Origin: Falsiroseomonas sp050563525
GTDB lineage: Bacteria > Pseudomonadota > Alphaproteobacteria > Acetobacterales > Acetobacteraceae
Direction of reading: 5' to 3'
NCBI RefSeq assembly: GCF_050563525.1
Contig: NZ_JBNXUN010000012.1
Coordinates: forward strand, 62,001-126,000
Length of the DNA: 64,000 bases
Shown here: positions 43,953 through 53,671 of the stretch, piece by piece
Numbering within the stretch: the stretch's first letter is position 1
Layout: each line of letters opens with the position of its first letter
Notes under the pieces: model-generated
Seen by the model: only the letters and a program-made list of their open reading frames with translations
What the model was told of the DNA's origin: nothing
Database searches by the model: none
Made by a program: the position numbers and the translations under genes

Positions 43953-44954
43953 ATGAACGCTGGTTTCGCCCGCCGCGACCTGTTCGGCGCAGGAGCCGCC
44001 GCAGCGGCGGCAATGATCTTGCCGCACGCGGCAGCCAAGGCGGCCGCGCCGATGCGCAATGAACTTGCGCCAGCCTGGCACCGCTTCAAATGGGGTGACT
44101 TCGAGGCGACCGTGGTCTCCGACGGCAGCCTGCCGCTGGGCAAGCCACAGGACAGCTTCGTCGGTCCTGGCGCCGATCGGATCACCGGCATGCTGACCAA
44201 CGAATTCCTGGATCCCAACGCGGCCACGCTCGAGCAGAACGTGCTGGTCCTGAACACCGGGCGCCAGTTGCTGCTGTTCGACACCGGCATGGGTGAGAGC
44301 ATGGGGGCCGACTCCAAGATGTTCGGCCCGACCACGGGCCGCCTGCTGGCCAATCTGCGCGCCGCCGGCATCCAGCCCGAACAGATCGACATGGTCGTCG
44401 CCACGCATGCCCATTGCGACCATGTCTGGGGCTTGGTGGACGCCAACGGCCAGCGTGTGTTCCCGAACGCGCAGGTGGCGATCAACGAGGCCGATGTACG
44501 GTTCTGGACCGATGACGCGAACAAGCGCGGTCCGGCTTTCATGAATGTCTTCATCGAGGGCGCGAAGAAGAACCTGAACGCGTACCGCGACCGCTTCGTC
44601 ATGGTACGCAACGAGCAGGAGGTGGTGCCGGGCGTCACCGCCATCTTCGCGCCCGGCCATACGGTAGGCCACACCTGCTACGCCATCACGTCGGCGGGCC
44701 GGACCATGCTGAACACCGGCGACTTGGCGCATCACCAGGTGCTGTTGCTGCGACAGCCGCTGATGGAATTCTCCTTCGACACCGACCCGAAGCTGTCGGC
44801 GCAGACCCGCGCGCGCATGCTCGATCGCCTGGCGACGGACCGGCATGCGGTGCTGTCCTACCATTTTCCGTGGCCGGGGCTTGGCCATGTCCGCAAGGAA
44901 GCCGAAGGCTATGGCTGGGTGGCGACACCGATGAACGTCACCAGCCTTGGGTGA
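43953..44954 (+). CDS. exported metallo-beta-lactamase-fold hydrolase
   Basis: This 333-aa protein has an N-terminal twin-arginine-like signal (ARRDLFGAGAAAAAAMILPH). The MBL core contains the zinc motif THAHCDHVWG, then PGHTVGH, the bridging Asp in LNTGDLAHH and the final His in SYHFPWPGLGH. AGGAG precedes the ATG. This subgroup includes lactonases and related hydrolases; the substrate is not evident. It is 239 nt beyond the GMC gene and may have its own promoter. It converges on the livF gene. Confidence 0.88.
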   Translation: MNAGFARRDLFGAGAAAAAAMILPHAAAKAAAPMRNELAPAWHRFKWGDFEATVVSDGSLPLGKPQDSFVGPGADRITGMLTNEFLDPNAATLEQNVLVLNTGRQLLLFDTGMGESMGADSKMFGPTTGRLLANLRAAGIQPEQIDMVVATHAHCDHVWGLVDANGQRVFPNAQVAINEADVRFWTDDANKRGPAFMNVFIEGAKKNLNAYRDRFVMVRNEQEVVPGVTAIFAPGHTVGHTCYAITSAGRTMLNTGDLAHHQVLLLRQPLMEFSFDTDPKLSAQTRARMLDRLATDRHAVLSYHFPWPGLGHVRKEAEGYGWVATPMNVTSLG

Positions 44955-45156
44955 GTTTTTGCCTTGGCGGAGGTCGATCCGCTCCGCCCCCGCACGATCA
45001 CCGGCGATCCTCTGCCGGCGTCGCAGCAGTGGAGGCCTGCCGTTCCAGGCCCCACCGTGACGCGGTTGCCAACGGCGTGCCGCCGGGCTGCGCGCCGGGA
45101 CGAATTGACGGAGTAGATCGTGGAAGGGTCTGGACGCCCGTCCGCGGGCGCGCGGC

Positions 45157-45834
45157 TCAGCCTTGCGCCCCGGATGCCCGGCCCTGCGTGATCTCGCCCC
45201 GCTCAATGACATAGGTGGTGTCCACCAGCGACGTCAGGAGTTGCGGGTTGCTCTCGGTCACCAGCAGCGCGACATCGGGGAAGGACGCCTGCAAATCTCG
45301 CAGCGCCTGCGCGTAGCGCTGCGCGAGCACAGGAGCTAGGCCCTGGAAGGGCTCGTCCAGCAGCACGGCGCGCGTGCCGACCATCAGCGCGCGGCCCAGC
45401 GCCACCATCTTGCCCTGCCCGCCGGAGAGCCCCGCCGCGCGACGGTCCGCCAGTGTCGCGAGTTCCGGCAGGAAGGTGAAGACGGCATCGAGCCGCCTTC
45501 CGATTTCGCTTTTCGCCAGGCCCAGCACCTCGGCCGGCAGCAGCAGGTTCTGACGCACGGTGAAGACGCCGAACAGCCGCCGCTCCTCCGGCGCATAGCC
45601 AATACCGAGGCGCGCGCGGTGATGCGCCGGCACCGCCGACGCGTCATGGCCTTCGATCAGCACCCGGCCGCCGCGAAGCGGCAGCAGGCCCATCAGGGCG
45701 CGCAGCGCCGTCGTCTTGCCGGCGCCGTTGCGTCCGATCAGTGCCACGCACCCGCCGCGCGGCAGGGTGAGCGAGACGTCGCGCAGCACCGGCGCGCCCG
45801 CGATGTCCACCACCACCGACTGCAGCTCAAGCAT
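45157..45834 (-). CDS. livF: branched-chain-type ABC transporter ATP-binding protein LivF
   Basis: This 225-aa ATPase has Walker A GRNGAGKTT, LSGGQGKMVALGRAL signature and Walker B AVLLDEPFQGLAP. The short form without the LivG-specific insertion identifies LivF. Its start overlaps the livG stop by 8 nt. It is the last gene of the liv operon. The transporter may carry branched-chain amino acids, but many members of this family in such bacteria carry aromatic acids, amides or urea. Confidence 0.9.
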   Translation of the reverse strand: MLELQSVVVDIAGAPVLRDVSLTLPRGGCVALIGRNGAGKTTALRALMGLLPLRGGRVLIEGHDASAVPAHHRARLGIGYAPEERRLFGVFTVRQNLLLPAEVLGLAKSEIGRRLDAVFTFLPELATLADRRAAGLSGGQGKMVALGRALMVGTRAVLLDEPFQGLAPVLAQRYAQALRDLQASFPDVALLVTESNPQLLTSLVDTTYVIERGEITQGRASGAQG

Positions 45835-46579
45835 GGCGCTCGATCCCGATCACCTCGCGCTGCACCACCGGGTCGGCCAGGACCTGCGCCGGCGGGCCGA
45901 GCGCCGCTATCCGGCCCTGGGACCATACGGCCACGCGGTCGGCGAAGCGCTCGACCACGTCCATGTCGTGCTCCACGAACACGGCCGTGACGCCCGCCTC
46001 GCGGAGCACGCGCGCAAGCGTCTCCACGACCGCCATCTTTTCGGACGCCGAGACGCCGCTGGTCGGCTCATCCATCAGCAGCAGGCGCGGCTTCAGCGCG
46101 ATTGCCATCGCGATATCGGCAAGCTTGCGCGTGCCCTCGTTCAGCGCGTCGGCCCGCCGGGTGGCGACGGGCAGCAGGCCGAAGCGGTCCAGCAACTCCC
46201 GCGCCTCATCGCGCCAGGCCGGGCGGAGCAGGGGCGCGAAGGGCGACCAGATCCCCTCGCGCGCAGCAACCGCGAGGGCGGCGTTCTCCTCCACCGTGTG
46301 CTCGGAGAAAAGCTGCGGCAACTGAAACGACCGCGCGATGCCGCGGCGCACGATCTCCCGCGGGCGGCGGCCGGTGATCTCGGTACCGTCATAGGTGATG
46401 GTGCCGCCCTGCGGGCGCAGGTAGCCGGTCACCATGTTGATGAAGGTGGTCTTGCCCGCCCCGTTCGGGCCGATGATGGCGAGGAACTCGGCACGCATGA
46501 CCGCGAGGTCGATGCCATCCGCCGCCTTCACGCCACCGAAGGCGAGGCGGAGTCCGCGCGCCTCAAGCAGCGCGGTCAT
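45827..46579 (-). CDS. livG: branched-chain-type ABC transporter ATP-binding protein LivG
   Basis: This 250-aa ATPase starts at the ATG at 46579, overlapping the livM stop by 4 nt; the frame is open upstream only as a shadow of livM. It has Walker A GPNGAGKTT, the LivG-type ITGRRPREIVRRGIARSFQ segment, a degenerate signature LNEGTRKLADIAMAI, Walker B LLLMDEPTSGVS and FVEHDMDVV. The ABC signature LNEGTRK, in place of LSGGQ or LSYGQ, is slightly unusual. Confidence 0.9.
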   Translation of the reverse strand: MTALLEARGLRLAFGGVKAADGIDLAVMRAEFLAIIGPNGAGKTTFINMVTGYLRPQGGTITYDGTEITGRRPREIVRRGIARSFQLPQLFSEHTVEENAALAVAAREGIWSPFAPLLRPAWRDEARELLDRFGLLPVATRRADALNEGTRKLADIAMAIALKPRLLLMDEPTSGVSASEKMAVVETLARVLREAGVTAVFVEHDMDVVERFADRVAVWSQGRIAALGPPAQVLADPVVQREVIGIERHA

Positions 46580-47520
46580 GCGGCGCCCCGTCGTTGCAGG
46601 CGGAGCGCCAGCAGGCCCCAGATGCCGCCGCGCGCGAACAGGATGACCAGCAACAGCACGGCGCCGAGAATCATCTGCCACATGTCGGCGACCGTCGCCG
46701 CCGCGTAGACCCGCACCAGCTCGTAGGTGACCGCGCCCAGGAAGGGCCCGAGGACGCCGCCCGCACCGCCAAGGATGGCGATGAAGACCAATTCGCCGGA
46801 AGCCGTCCAGTAGGACAGCAAAGGCGTGACGTGGCGCGTCGCCATCGCGATCAGCGCGCCTGCGCAACCGGCCATCGTGGCGGAGAGAACATAGGCCGCC
46901 AGCAGCACGCTGCGTGCCGAGACGCCCATGAAGTCCAGCCGGGTCTCGCGCGTCTTGATCGCTGTCAGCGCATGGCCCATCGGGGAGGCGAGATAGACGC
47001 GTGCGAAGGCGCCGAAGCCGAAGGCCAGCGCCAGTGCGATGCCGAAGATCGTCCATTCATGGGTCACTCGGTCGAGCTCCAGGCCGGCCACCGTCAGCGG
47101 CGGCACGCGGATCCCGTCGGTGCCCTTGGTGTAGTGGTAGAACTTCTCCAGCATCGAGTAGAACACCATGCTCAAGGCCAGGTTGAGCATGCCGAAAAAA
47201 ATCTCGCGGTAGCGCGACACGAACAGGCCGATGAGGGTGCCGACGATGGTCGTCGTGAGCGCGGCCGCCGGCAGCAGCAGCGCGGCATCGGGCAGCACGG
47301 GCGCCAGGAAGGCGACGGCATAGGCGCCGAGCGCGACGTAGAGCGCGTGGCCGAAACTCACCTGGCCCGCGCGCAGCAGCAGCATGATGCCGAGCACCGC
47401 GATGCCCTTCGCAAGCGCGATCGTCAGCACGAATTTCAGCCAGGGCGTCGCCATGGCCGCCAGGACCAGCGCGCCGGCGCCGAGGAGGGCAAGCAGCAGC
47501 TCGATCCGGCGGAGGGTCAT
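46576..47520 (-). CDS. livM: branched-chain-type ABC transporter permease LivM
   Basis: This 314-aa polytopic inner-membrane protein has LivM features: LLLRAGQVSFGHALYVALGAY near the N-terminal third, ALTAIKTRETRLDFMGVS, and ILGGAGGVLGPFLGA near the end. The start overlaps the livH stop by 4 nt, and the stop overlaps the livG start by 4 nt. Confidence 0.92.
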   Translation of the reverse strand: MTLRRIELLLALLGAGALVLAAMATPWLKFVLTIALAKGIAVLGIMLLLRAGQVSFGHALYVALGAYAVAFLAPVLPDAALLLPAAALTTTIVGTLIGLFVSRYREIFFGMLNLALSMVFYSMLEKFYHYTKGTDGIRVPPLTVAGLELDRVTHEWTIFGIALALAFGFGAFARVYLASPMGHALTAIKTRETRLDFMGVSARSVLLAAYVLSATMAGCAGALIAMATRHVTPLLSYWTASGELVFIAILGGAGGVLGPFLGAVTYELVRVYAAATVADMWQMILGAVLLLVILFARGGIWGLLALRLQRRGAA

Positions 47521-48452
47521 ACGCGCCGTGTCTCCACCACGCCGAACAGGCCCTGCGGCCGCACCAGCAGCACCGCGACCATGATGATGTAGGGCACCAC
47601 CACCTCGAGTTCGGGATAGAACGTCACCGCGATGGACCGGCCGATGCCGATCATCAGCGCCGTCAGCGCCGCGCCCTCGATCTGGCCGAGGCCGGCCGTC
47701 GCCACCACCGCGAAGGACAGCACGATGGTGGAGGCGCCGATGCCCGGCACAAGGGACGATGTTGGCGTGGAGAGCGCGCCACCCAGGGCTGCCAGCATTG
47801 CGCCGAAGGTGAAGGTCAGCAGGAACACCTTCCGCGCGTCGATCCCCATCGCGGTCGCCGCCTCGCGGTCTATGGTAACAGCCAGGATGACGCGTCCGGT
47901 CAGCGTGCGCCGCAGGAAGATCGCGAGCCCCACCAGGGTCGCGACCGCCACGGCCGGCAGTAGGATGACCTGGTAGGTGTTGTAGGGGATGACGTCGGTG
48001 CCGAAGGGCACGTCCACGGTGCCCATCAGCGAGACGGGCGTGCTGAAGGAGACTGGCTGCACGCCCCAGACGAGCTTCTGCGCATCCTCGAGGATCATGA
48101 AGAGCGCGAAGGTGACGAGAAGCTGCAGCACCGGCTCCTCGTCGTAGATGCGCCGCAGCAGCAGCCGCTCGATCAACGGCCCGAGCACGAGGCCCACCAG
48201 CATCGCAGCGAACAGGAGGGCGGGGAGGGAGGCCCAGGCCGGCAGGCCCGCCGAGGCCGCGAAGAAGCCGACCGAGGCCGCCGCGTAGGCCCCGATCGCG
48301 AACAGGCTGCCGTGTGCCACGTTCAGCACGCGGAGCACGCCGAACACCAGGTTGAGCCCGACCGCCACCATGAAGATCAGCGCGGCGCTCGCGACGCCGT
48401 CCAGCAGCGCGAGGCCGAGCAGCGGCCCGTTTTCCGTGAACCAGTTACTCAC
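47517..48452 (-). CDS. livH: branched-chain-type ABC transporter permease LivH
   Basis: This 311-aa polytopic permease has the family blocks VGLNLVFGVLRVLNVAHGSL, TIDREAATAMGIDARKVFLL and VVATAGLGQIEGAALTALMIG. It starts 21 nt after the binding-protein stop and is coupled to livM by an ATGA overlap. Confidence 0.92.
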   Translation of the reverse strand: MSNWFTENGPLLGLALLDGVASAALIFMVAVGLNLVFGVLRVLNVAHGSLFAIGAYAAASVGFFAASAGLPAWASLPALLFAAMLVGLVLGPLIERLLLRRIYDEEPVLQLLVTFALFMILEDAQKLVWGVQPVSFSTPVSLMGTVDVPFGTDVIPYNTYQVILLPAVAVATLVGLAIFLRRTLTGRVILAVTIDREAATAMGIDARKVFLLTFTFGAMLAALGGALSTPTSSLVPGIGASTIVLSFAVVATAGLGQIEGAALTALMIGIGRSIAVTFYPELEVVVPYIIMVAVLLVRPQGLFGVVETRRV

Positions 48453-48473
48453 CGAGGCGCCAGCCTTCCGCGG

Positions 48474-49799
48474 TCAGCCGCCGGCCCGGATCGGATCGGG
48501 GACCCGGCTCACCATGTCCGGGGTCAGCGTGCGCAGCCAGGCGACGCTGTTCTGGCCGGCCGGCGTGGTGACCAGGTCGGGCGGGAAGATCACCATGTTG
48601 TCCATCACCGCGAAGGGGAAGCGGTCCGTATGGACGGTGGTGCCGATGAGCTGCGGCTCCAGGCCCTGGCCGTCCTCGCGGATGCGCATGCGCGAGGTCG
48701 GGCTATCGAACTCGAGGCCAGGGAAGGCGGCCGCGAGCTGCGCATCGGATGGCCAGTTGCCGCCATTCGCCTGCATCGCCTTCGCATGGGCCGCGCGTAG
48801 CGCGCTGAAGGCCTGCGCCATGTGGTAGGTCGGGTAGATCGGGTAGGCGTCGGCGCGGCGCCGGTAATTCTCCACGAAGCGCTGTAGGGCCTGCGGATTC
48901 GCCGGGCGCGGGTGCTGGTGCCAATGGTCGCCGCGGCTGCCGACGATGTGCCCGGCAGGCAGGCTGCGCCCGACGCGCTCGAGCGAGGACTCGGCCAGCG
49001 GCAGCACAAAGGTCGAACGCTCGAACAGTCGCCGCTCGGCCGCCTGGCGAATAAAGGTGTCGAGTTCGCCGCCCCAACTCGTGCTGAGGATCACGTCCGG
49101 CCGCAGAGCCAGCAGGCGTGTCACCTCCGCCGAGAAGTCCGTCGCGCCGAAGCGCGGGAAGAGTTCCGCGACGACGCGCGTCCCCGGCTTCAGCGCGTCC
49201 ATCGCGGTCTTCCAGATCTCCCAGGAGTCGCGGCCCCATGCGTAGTCCTGATTCAGCACGGCGACGGTACGAAAGTCGGGCTTTGTCTTCATCAGGTAGA
49301 GCAGCGGCGCCAGGATCTCGGGCGTCGCATTGGCTTGGGTGCGGAAGGCGTACTGGTAGCGTCGCTCCTCGAAGATGCGCTGCGTGCCGCAGTCCCACAG
49401 CAGCGTCACCTTCCGCAGTTCCTCGCCGAGCGGGGTGCAGGCCAGGCAGGAGCCCGAGGAGATCGAGGCGAACATCACGTCCACCCGTTCGTTCTGCACT
49501 AGGCGTCGGAACTCCCCGACCAGATGGTCGATGCCGGGCGCTTCGTCCACGAAGAACAGGCGCACCGGCACGCCGCCGATGCCGCCTTCGCGGTTGATTT
49601 CCTCTGCCAGCATCTCGGCCGCGTTGCGCCCTGGCACACCGAACACGGAGGCGGGGCCCGAGAGAAAGGTGGTGACGCCGATCTTGAGCTCGTTGGGGCG
49701 CTGCGCCGGCGCCTGGGCCGAGAGAGAAGCGGGAAGCAGCACTGACCCGAAGCCTGCGGCTAGCGCCTTGCGGCGGGTCAGCTGGAACGGTGACGGCAT
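48474..49799 (-). CDS. branched-chain-type ABC transporter substrate-binding protein
   Basis: This 441-aa periplasmic binding protein starts at the ATG at 49799, preceded on the minus strand by AGGGAGA. The signal LTRRKALAAGFGSVLLPASLSAQA is twin-arginine-like. The mature part has the type I fold: IGVTTFLSGPASVFGVPGRN, DEAPGIDHLVGEFRRLVQNE, SGSCLACTPLGEEL with two Cys, and RTVAVLNQDYAWGRDSWEIW. It is longer than LivJ/LivK and closer to amide or urea-type binding proteins. It is the first gene of the operon; its promoter lies in the gene-poor region to the right. Confidence 0.9.
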   Translation of the reverse strand: MPSPFQLTRRKALAAGFGSVLLPASLSAQAPAQRPNELKIGVTTFLSGPASVFGVPGRNAAEMLAEEINREGGIGGVPVRLFFVDEAPGIDHLVGEFRRLVQNERVDVMFASISSGSCLACTPLGEELRKVTLLWDCGTQRIFEERRYQYAFRTQANATPEILAPLLYLMKTKPDFRTVAVLNQDYAWGRDSWEIWKTAMDALKPGTRVVAELFPRFGATDFSAEVTRLLALRPDVILSTSWGGELDTFIRQAAERRLFERSTFVLPLAESSLERVGRSLPAGHIVGSRGDHWHQHPRPANPQALQRFVENYRRRADAYPIYPTYHMAQAFSALRAAHAKAMQANGGNWPSDAQLAAAFPGLEFDSPTSRMRIREDGQGLEPQLIGTTVHTDRFPFAVMDNMVIFPPDLVTTPAGQNSVAWLRTLTPDMVSRVPDPIRAGG

Positions 49800-50959
49800 C
49801 GACGTTCTCCCTGGAGGCTCCCCGTTATTTGTCGGGGCTTGGGTGGATGCGACAGGTCCAAGGGCCGGATGGATCAGGCGGTAGCACGGCATCGGCGACC
49901 GTGGCGCGCTTTTCAAAACCGTGTCGATCTCGAGTCCCGGCGGGCCTGAAGGAAAATCTGACTCTCACGATCATCGCCGCGGGCACAACCACTTAGGCCG
50001 TGCCGCGCAGTCGCCACTCGACGTCAGCAGAGGGCCGATTCGGGCCGATGTCAACAGGGCTGCCAAGGTGTGCGAGCGTGGCGCCGGCACCTCTTGCGAC
50101 TGGGCCTCATACCTATCGCGGCTCTTCGGTCGGGGGCGCCGTCGGCGTTGGTCAGATGCGCTGAGATCGGCGGCGGTGCAGCGGGCACGGCGGCAACGTG
50201 CGTCCGGACAGTCGGCTCAGGAGGCACGATCGGCCTGCCGCTCCGACTTGGCAGCGGCAGCAGCGCCGTCGAGGCGAAGGTTCGGGCGCAAGGGACTGCC
50301 GGCAGCCTCAAGACGGCGGCAGGCATGGCAGGCCGGATGGTGACCCGAACCCGATGGCCCGTGGCGAGCTTTCGCCGCGCTTGGGATTCCGGCCACAGCG
50401 ATGACACCTGGTGCCAATTGTTCCCGCCAGGCAGGTCCGTGTAGCTTCCCGCCAGGAAACGTGCCGGCGCAAGCCCCAGTCGAATCCGGTCGCATCGTTC
50501 AGGCTCCAGTGGATCTCGGAATCACCTGGCCCATGTCGAGGCGTCGCCGTGCCGGCTGGCGAAGCTGCAACACGAGGATCCACCGAGGAGTTCAAGATTT
50601 GGCTGCAGGAGGCCGGATCGACTGCCACGAGCCTGGCGGCCCGGCGGTAGCGGAGTGGCTCTAGCGGAATTGGTCCGGGTCCGGCGGCAACTGGCGGAAC
50701 CAGGGCCAGGAGCAACACGGTAGCCCCTGCCGCGGCTTGTCGTGACCCGCGCCTGGCAGGCGCCATGCCAGATTCGCTGCGGGAGCCACCGTTGATCTTG
50801 GAGGAACGACAGTGATCTGCTCCATCGCCCTCATGCTTGCCACGGCGCCCCAATGATGCGGGGCTGGAAACTGTCTGCAGGGCCACTCGACCGGACGGCG
50901 GACCTGGCTTGGGATGACCTCGCAAGCCACCCCCGCCGCGGCGGGATGGCCCCGGACTG
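49800..50959. other. 1.16-kb region without recognisable gene
   Basis: This is the longest gene-free stretch in the window, between the minus-strand binding-protein gene and the plus-strand patatin-like gene. Short overlapping frames occur in all directions, but none has a good ribosome site plus protein-like composition, and none resembles a transposase or known small protein. It may be eroded coding DNA or a regulatory region. No direct repeats or tRNA-like folds were seen by eye. Confidence 0.5.
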
Positions 50960-52252
50960 ATGCGGGACAGCCTCATGGCTTGGCGCGGTCTCAAAGCGGG
51001 CCTGACGCACGGAAGGGCGCTCGTCGTCCTCTCGATCCTGACAGCAAGCCTCCTCGGCGGTTGCACGAGCATCCTTCGGCTCGATCCGCCACCGTCCAGC
51101 ATGACGACGGACCTGCCTGTGCTGGGCATCCCCAATGCGCGTTTCTGGCCGGACGGCCCGCCCGATGCGCTCAGCCGCGAAGGCAGGCTGATGGCCGAGC
51201 GTGGCCGCGCGGCGCAGGGCGCGCAACGCGTGGGGCCGGCGGAAGCGCATTTCCTCGCGCTGTCCGGCGGAGGCGACAATGGTGCCTTCGGCGCCGGGCT
51301 GATGAACGGCTGGACAGAGGCCGGCAACCGGCCTGTCTTCACCGTCGTCACCGGCATCTCCGCCGGCGCCCTGATCGCGCCCTTCGCCTTCCTGGGCCCT
51401 GCCTACGACGCACAGCTTCGCGAGGTCTTCACCCCCGCAGGCCAAGCCGACGTGCTGCGTTTCGGCGGGTGGCTTGCCACCGCATTCTCGCTGGTGTTCG
51501 GCGAGGCGGTCGCCGATACATCACCGCTTTTCCGCATGATCGAGCGGTATGCCGACGAGGCGATGCTCCGCTCGATCGCCGGCGAATACGCACGCGGGCG
51601 CCTGCTGCTGATCGGCACGACCAATCTCGACCTGCAACGACCGGTGGTCTGGAACATCGGCGCCATCGCGGCGAGCGGCCAGCCCGGGGCGCTGGACCTG
51701 TTCCGCCGCATCCTGCTGGCCTCGGCCTCCATCCCGGGCGCGTTCCCACCGGTGCTGGTCAACATCAACCACGAGGGGCGCGCCTACCAGGAGATGCATG
51801 TGGATGGCGGCGCCTCCGTGCAGGTATTTTTCTATCCGCCGTCGGTACAGCTGCGCGATCTGGATCGCGAAAGGTCGGCATCGCCGCGACGGACGATCCA
51901 TGTCGTGCGCAACGGACGCATCGACCTGGAAGGTGCGACCGTCGCCCGCGGGGTGCTCAGCATCACGGGCCGATCCGCCTCCACCCTCCTGCATTTCAGC
52001 GGCATCAATGACATCAACCGGATCTACCTGACGGCGGTGCGCGACGGGCTCGGATTTCGCGTGGCCTACATCGGCACCGACTTCACGGCACCGCGTAGTG
52101 GGCCGTTCGACCCCGACTTCATGAAGGCGCTTTTCGAATACGGCCGTGCCGCCGGTCTCCACGGCACAGCCTGGGCCACCGCGCCACCGCTTGTCACCAC
52201 CTCGCCCACCGCCTCGCGCACCGCGCCGGCAACCCTGGCCGCCGAACGATGA
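50960..52252 (+). CDS. patatin-like phospholipase, lipoprotein
   Basis: This 430-aa protein has a basic N-terminus, a hydrophobic stretch and lipobox LLGGCTS (Cys near residue 36), so it is likely lipid-anchored. The patatin domain shows the oxyanion loop LALSGGGDNGAFGAGL, the nucleophile elbow TGISAGAL and the catalytic Asp in HVDGGASVQ. The family hydrolyses acyl lipids. An alternative ATG six codons later would also keep the signal. The next gene starts 49 nt downstream and encodes another hydrolase, now broken. Confidence 0.87.
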   Translation: MRDSLMAWRGLKAGLTHGRALVVLSILTASLLGGCTSILRLDPPPSSMTTDLPVLGIPNARFWPDGPPDALSREGRLMAERGRAAQGAQRVGPAEAHFLALSGGGDNGAFGAGLMNGWTEAGNRPVFTVVTGISAGALIAPFAFLGPAYDAQLREVFTPAGQADVLRFGGWLATAFSLVFGEAVADTSPLFRMIERYADEAMLRSIAGEYARGRLLLIGTTNLDLQRPVVWNIGAIAASGQPGALDLFRRILLASASIPGAFPPVLVNINHEGRAYQEMHVDGGASVQVFFYPPSVQLRDLDRERSASPRRTIHVVRNGRIDLEGATVARGVLSITGRSASTLLHFSGINDINRIYLTAVRDGLGFRVAYIGTDFTAPRSGPFDPDFMKALFEYGRAAGLHGTAWATAPPLVTTSPTASRTAPATLAAER

Positions 52253-52301
52253 GCCTGCTCGCACGATACGGCCGCCATCCCAGCCAGGATGGGTGACGGG
52301 C

Positions 52302-53042
52302 ATGCCCGGATGGATGCGGCGCCTGCCGACGCGGATCGTGCTTCTGGCGGCCACGCTGCTGGTCGCGCTGCTGATCCTGCGCATATGGGATACCGAGCGT
52401 GGCCCGCCCCTCGCGCCCTGGCACCTGGTGGTGCCGGAGGAGTTGCGCGCCGAGGCGATCGATGGCGCCGACTGGGCTGGCTGGCTCGCCGCCGAGGCCG
52501 CGGCCTTCGGGACGGTCCGCCGGGAGGTGACGGAGGCGCTGGAGCCGGAGGACCGGATCGCGGCCAACCGCTACTTTGACGGTAGCCCGCTGCATCCCGC
52601 GCGGATGGCGCGGGACTGGAACCGGTCCTTCGTGCTGCAGCCCGAGGGCGAGATACGTGGCGCCGTGGTTCTTCTGCATGGCCTGACGGATTCACCCTAC
52701 AGCCTGCGCCACGTCGGGGCGCTCTACCACCGCCACGGCTGGGTCGCCGTTGGCATCAGGTTGCCGTCGCATGGCACGGTGCCGGCGGCCCTCACGCAGG
52801 TGACATGGGAGGATTGGCTGGCCGCCACGCGGCTTGCCATGCGCGAGGCGCGCGCCCGCGCCGGCCCGGATCGGCCGTTGCATCTGGTGGGCTTTTCCAC
52901 GGGTGCGGCGCTGGCGCTGAAGCATGCGCTGGATGCCCTGGAGAACCAGGGACTGCCTCGGGCGGACCGGCTCGTTTTGATCTCCCCCATGGTCGGCATC
53001 ACCGCCTTTGCCCGCTTTGCCGGACTCACGGCGCTGCCGGCC
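52302..53042 (+). pseudogene. alpha/beta hydrolase, truncated at 3' end by a deletion junction
   Basis: The frame begins with a membrane anchor (TRIVLLAATLLVALLILRIW) and continues as a serine hydrolase: VVLLHGLTDSPYSLRHVG, GIRLPSHGTVPAAL and nucleophile elbow LVGFSTGAALA, then LVLISPMVGITAFARFAGL. At about 53042 the homology stops. The same frame stays open to 53600 but from there is only an out-of-frame reading of a DUF1269 gene, with Arg/Gly-rich composition. The part that should carry the catalytic Asp and His is therefore missing. Almost certainly inactive as a hydrolase. An assembly error is the alternative explanation. Confidence 0.7.
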
Positions 53043-53517
53043 CGAGCCCCAGGCGGAGGAGGCGCGCGCGCGCATCCTCGCCATGCAGCGCGAATACCTG
53101 ATCGCGGTCGGCGATGCCGCCGTAGCCCTGCGCCGGCCGGATGGCAGCATCAAGCTCAACCAGATCCTCCAGCCAACCGCGACGGGTGCGGCCAGCGGCG
53201 CGCTCTGGGGCTCCCTGATCGGCCTGCTGTTCCTGAATCCGCTGGCCGGCGCCGCGCTCGGCGCCGCGACGGGCGCCGTGGCCGGCCGCCTGAGCGATGT
53301 CGGCATCAACGACACCTTCATGAAGGAGGTGGCGCAGACGCTGGACGCGGGCGAAGCCGCCCTGTTCCTTCTGGTGCGGAAGATGACCGCCGAACGCGTG
53401 ATGGAAGGGCTCCGTGGCATGGGCGGACGGATCATGAGCAGCTCCTTCGACGAGACCAAGGAGGACCTGCTGCGCACGGCGCTGGCTGGTGCCGAGGCCG
53501 AGCGAGGCGCCGCATGA
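53008..53517 (+). pseudogene. DUF1269-family membrane protein lacking its N-terminus
   Basis: In the +1 frame relative to the hydrolase, recognisable DUF1269 sequence starts abruptly at about 53042 with PEPQAEEARARILAMQREYL. It continues with DGSIKLNQ, a Gly/Ala-rich membrane hairpin (ASGALWGSLIGLLFLNPLAG), LSDVGINDTFMKEVAQTL and ALFLLVRKMTAERVMEGLRG. The usual first 10-15 residues (a beta strand) and the proper start codon are absent. Translation could begin at a TTG at 53008 or the ATG at 53083. The function of the family is unknown. Confidence 0.7.
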
Positions 53518-53671
53518 TCCGCAAAGCCGCGCAGTCGCGGCGGACGGAGGGCACAGCGGCGGGACGTGTCGCCGTGGGACGATGCTCAGCACGTCTCTAA
53601 CGTGACCCTACCGGCAGGACCTGGTGACGCGACAGGCGCCCCCGGCCGCCACAACGGCAGGCAGGACATCC

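Noticed and set aside
44966..44988. Inverted repeat GGCGGAG/CTCCGCC between the MBL and livF genes
   Set aside because: Only a 7-bp stem with a 9-nt loop and no T-tract on the proper side for either gene; common by chance in GC-rich DNA.
45157..49799. Naming the Liv-type transporter as a leucine/isoleucine/valine system
   Set aside because: The binding protein is long and has a two-Cys segment unlike LivJ/LivK, so the substrate is left open.
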